Assembly: GCA_019116185.1 (NCBI GenBank)
Contig: DXCD01000109.1
Coordinates: 1 to 14,948 of the forward strand
Source: Candidatus Mediterraneibacter stercorigallinarum
GTDB taxonomy: Bacteria; Bacillota; Clostridia; Lachnospirales; Lachnospiraceae
Direction: 5' to 3'
Length of the DNA: 14,948 nt
Both the position numbers and the translations under genes were made by a program. This document shows, piece after piece, positions 14,601 to 14,948 of the stretch. How positions within the stretch are numbered: position 1 is the stretch's first letter; every line of letters begins with the position of its first letter. A model generated the notes under the pieces. It saw only the letters and a list, made by a program, of their open reading frames with translations. It was not told where the DNA came from and ran no database searches.

Positions 14601-14948
14601 CAGCGATCGACGGACTGAGGATCAGCAAGACCACGCTGGAGTTCTATCTGAACGAAGCGAAAGCGCACCAGGCAAATGGCGATGTGGACGACTGTGTACA
14701 GTCCATTAAAGATCTGTTCGCAGAAGCAATCACAGAAGGCGATGCAGTGATGGCAAACGATCATGCTACATATGAGGAAGTCATGAATGCAACCTCTAAG
14801 CTGGTACAGGCACTTGGAGCTCTCGATATGAAGGCAGGCAGCAAGACCGACCTTGAGATGGCTCTTGAGCTGGCAGACATGATCGATCTTGACAAGTATG
14901 TCGATGCAGGACAGCAGGCATTCCTGGATGCGAAAGCAGCGGCAGAAG
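8612..14948 (+). CDS. Second multimodular GH31 glycosidase with dockerin and cohesin modules (3' partial)
   Basis: 2112 codons are visible with no stop before the window edge. The ATG at 8612 follows AAAGGAG by six bases. A signal peptide ends near VQA|AD (residue 31). The GH31 barrel holds TLKTDVAWVG (D488) and VWTGDQTG (D539), 51 residues apart exactly as in the upstream paralogue. Modules follow the same order: fibronectin III (about 966-1056), discoidin-like (1058-1221), dockerin-like (1231-1302), cohesin-like (1305-1437), second discoidin-like (1453-1617), Big2 (1623-1711), FIVAR (1713-1781), CBM32 (1790-1936), then FIVAR or FIVAR-like helical repeats, the last cut off by the edge. The second dockerin loop is good (DINFNGISDIWD), but the first (TTVGTSERTLAT) has lost its acidic ligands. 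Unlike the first protein it has a few cysteines. It continues past the point where the first protein has its anchor, so it has at least one extra helical repeat; its anchor is not visible. A secreted alpha-glycosidase is likely, with an inferred glycan substrate. Confidence 0.94.
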   Translation, partial: MKKTRKAGAWLLTAAMTISTFAYAAPVTVQAADPFSGSLSKVDSAEADGNVVEISFNDGAVTGRITFLENGVFRYNVDPSGEFSEYAKVRGGYPDTGRIQAQPDDSERYSHPAAAVEEDDDKFTITNGTTTIEFDKDTALMSVKAGNKTVMEEAAPLNIGSSGTTQTLVKHDETNYNAGLREEFYGGGTQNGRFVHTDETINISNESSWTDGGVSSPSPFYYTSNGYGVLRNTWQDGKYDFGETTDGVVTATHNENEYDAYIFVSGSDNGSDVSVDLLDGYYKVTGNPALLPSYAFYLGHLNAYNRDAWSATQDIGSNWTIKGNEPYTSAGTTTYEAGGTGFQISANQQAETLNGYGPTVSTDLVPDGVTYSEEFSARAVLDEYLDYDMPFGYFLPNDGYGAGYGQNGYNMTGGVNADGSSSEERLAAVAANVQNLKEFADYAADKGVATGLWTQSNLTPDSNANTYWHTLRDFNAEVNAGVTTLKTDVAWVGYGYSFQLSGVKQAYDIITENQSTRPNIISLDGWAGSQRYNGVWTGDQTGGNWEYIRFHIPTFIGQSLSGNPNIGSDMDGIWGGSPLIATRDYQWKSFAPLMLDMDGWGSYAKGPYVHGDPYTGISRMYLKMKAMMMPYTYTNAYAAANLETGNDDKGLPMIRAMFLEYPDEAYAYTEAGSQYQYMWGENLLVAPVYQDTQADEMGNDVRDGIYLPGGDDQIWIDYFTGDQYRGGQILNGFDAPLWKIPLFVKNGAIIPMYAEHNVAAEGVENGVDKTQRIVEFWPEGETDFSAIEDDGSSVTNDIEEVEGYGDLDNIDYGDHVTTKYTSKVDGDTATLTAEKSTGSYAGYDQNKDTTFVVNVSKKPTDVAAYNGDAELKMVEASDRANYDAYMPEEGEFIYFYDETPEIQTFASEEETIIAGMVEDVEVSPKLYVKFAATDTQANEQKLVIEGFENTGDLNGTGLNENLDVPVLSEDVEAKTPTSITLTWEAVADATGYEILVDGTIDEDGNVTSGMINSVAGGADATSFTHTGLQYKSEHSYYIRSVNKEGHSAWSEEFVTESADDPFRLSPDVTEDQITWTGGIYSNRNPILAFDETFQSGDGGFHSGGDDIGQTLTVDYGNAYVFDYIEYYPRDDSGNGTLTSALVETSLDGVNWVKHGDAGSSTDADADLSFDRARSADMWTWDLTDPNTGADSIGARYIRITPLASVGNFFSASEIKVFTIDGGAGSAQNPFFVGNITTVGTSERTLATFQQMYQKESSAHGSYKNDTWVGEIQNVYGDINFNGISDIWDYAFTAFAVDGGTTQTGSVSGDILLQPSAAAVDSGDEFTISVTALDVQNLNAYGTIIDYDPDQVEYLGTEYVGTGSMYTQGMTGNAVYDDGTAYVNHNAVNMGDQPLVNGSKVLATITMRAKADIDLSDTDVIDLSTVTLMGPDFSVRESKVVSEVEIPDVPTETTVEYGQDAFDITMTNDVLTTDDGSNVTQIVQTGNYNGLFDGAYGRDFEFVWDMGETILAEGQKLPTTMHFAFKTPSKLSTVEVHNANRGNGYLLSMSAEVFYEDGTSDVQNFDTEAEVYTIKADSSKNVTRVDVTCKTSNGLVNEGNDPRENRMLTLAEIDFYYTAGQEAESIAPAEGTATEMLAGYVESINAVVYPEGFPNQYFTVTSSNPEVASIITLVDADGAPSYKVLGLKAGTTEITLTSAADESVTYTYTLTVKDGVDKSALVDAINATTGAPESIYTADSYAEYKAAYDNAVAINDKADATRAEVETAAAELLAAYDALVIEPVDPSLELDTDKVIESAEAMYSESNVVDRMFDGDLLTYWESPWSGENAKLPQDVILTLANKCQLEQVSFTSHTIQNGGVTEYTISVSLDGEEWIEVTSGSVDANAYKQGQNVRVDARFLPAEAKYVKFTVEGAVGRIPEEDNMYGRIAEMDLFGTTTADKGELEALYNEYKDLSSKGYIKDTWTAFQDAMKAAESVLNNEAATADEITAATEDLKTAIDGLRISKTTLEFYLNEAKAHQANGDVDDCVQSIKDLFAEAITEGDAVMANDHATYEEVMNATSKLVQALGALDMKAGSKTDLEMALELADMIDLDKYVDAGQQAFLDAKAAAE

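Noticed and set aside
1..14948. CRISPR arrays, tRNA or rRNA genes, insertion sequences, integrase or attachment sites
   Set aside because: None were seen on either strand; the repeated sequence in the window is explained by the paired GH31 genes and their modules.

Overview
The window looks like chromosome of a gut Firmicute, most likely a Lachnospiraceae-type clostridium. Evidence: strong AAAGGAGG ribosome sites, GC-balanced genes separated by AT-rich spacers, a BceB-type FtsX permease, a clostridial cytidylate-kinase-like protein, and very large secreted glycosidases carrying FIVAR, CBM32, cohesin and dockerin modules. The family assignment is inference; no rRNA or other taxonomic marker is present.

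Layout, all genes on the + strand: (1) 2-409, the C-terminal end of an ABC transporter permease whose start lies outside the window; (2) 606-1235, a small cytidylate-kinase-like protein with its own promoter, closed by a long hairpin terminator at 1256-1307; (3) 1308-1728, an AT-rich regulatory spacer with a tandem 18-bp-period repeat, a -10 box and a long leader; (4) 1729-8085, a complete 2118-residue secreted, surface-anchored GH31 glycosidase; (5) 8086-8611, a 526-bp spacer with a strong terminator, two promoter candidates and an internal hairpin terminator that may act as an attenuator; (6) 8612 to the window end, a second GH31 protein with almost the same module order, still open after 2112 codons.

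The two giant proteins are the main content. Each reads: signal peptide, N-terminal beta domain, GH31 barrel, C-terminal beta domains, fibronectin type III, discoidin-like domain, dockerin-like duplicated segment, cohesin-like domain, second discoidin-like domain, Big2-type Ig domain, FIVAR helical repeat, CBM32, then more FIVAR repeats. The first ends in a VQTGD sorting-type signal with a membrane helix and basic tail. Both keep the paired GH31 aspartates (D494/D545 and D488/D539). The module set resembles mucin- and host-glycan-degrading enzymes, and a related GH31 group has been reported to include alpha-N-acetylgalactosaminidases; the exact substrate here is inference.

The most interesting points are: dockerin and cohesin side by side in the same polypeptide, twice in tandem, with the first calcium loop decayed in the second protein; a near-identical 15-bp motif at the same distance upstream of the two promoters; and long leaders with orphan Shine-Dalgarno sequences in front of both genes. 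Together these suggest a co-regulated surface system whose enzymes could assemble with each other.
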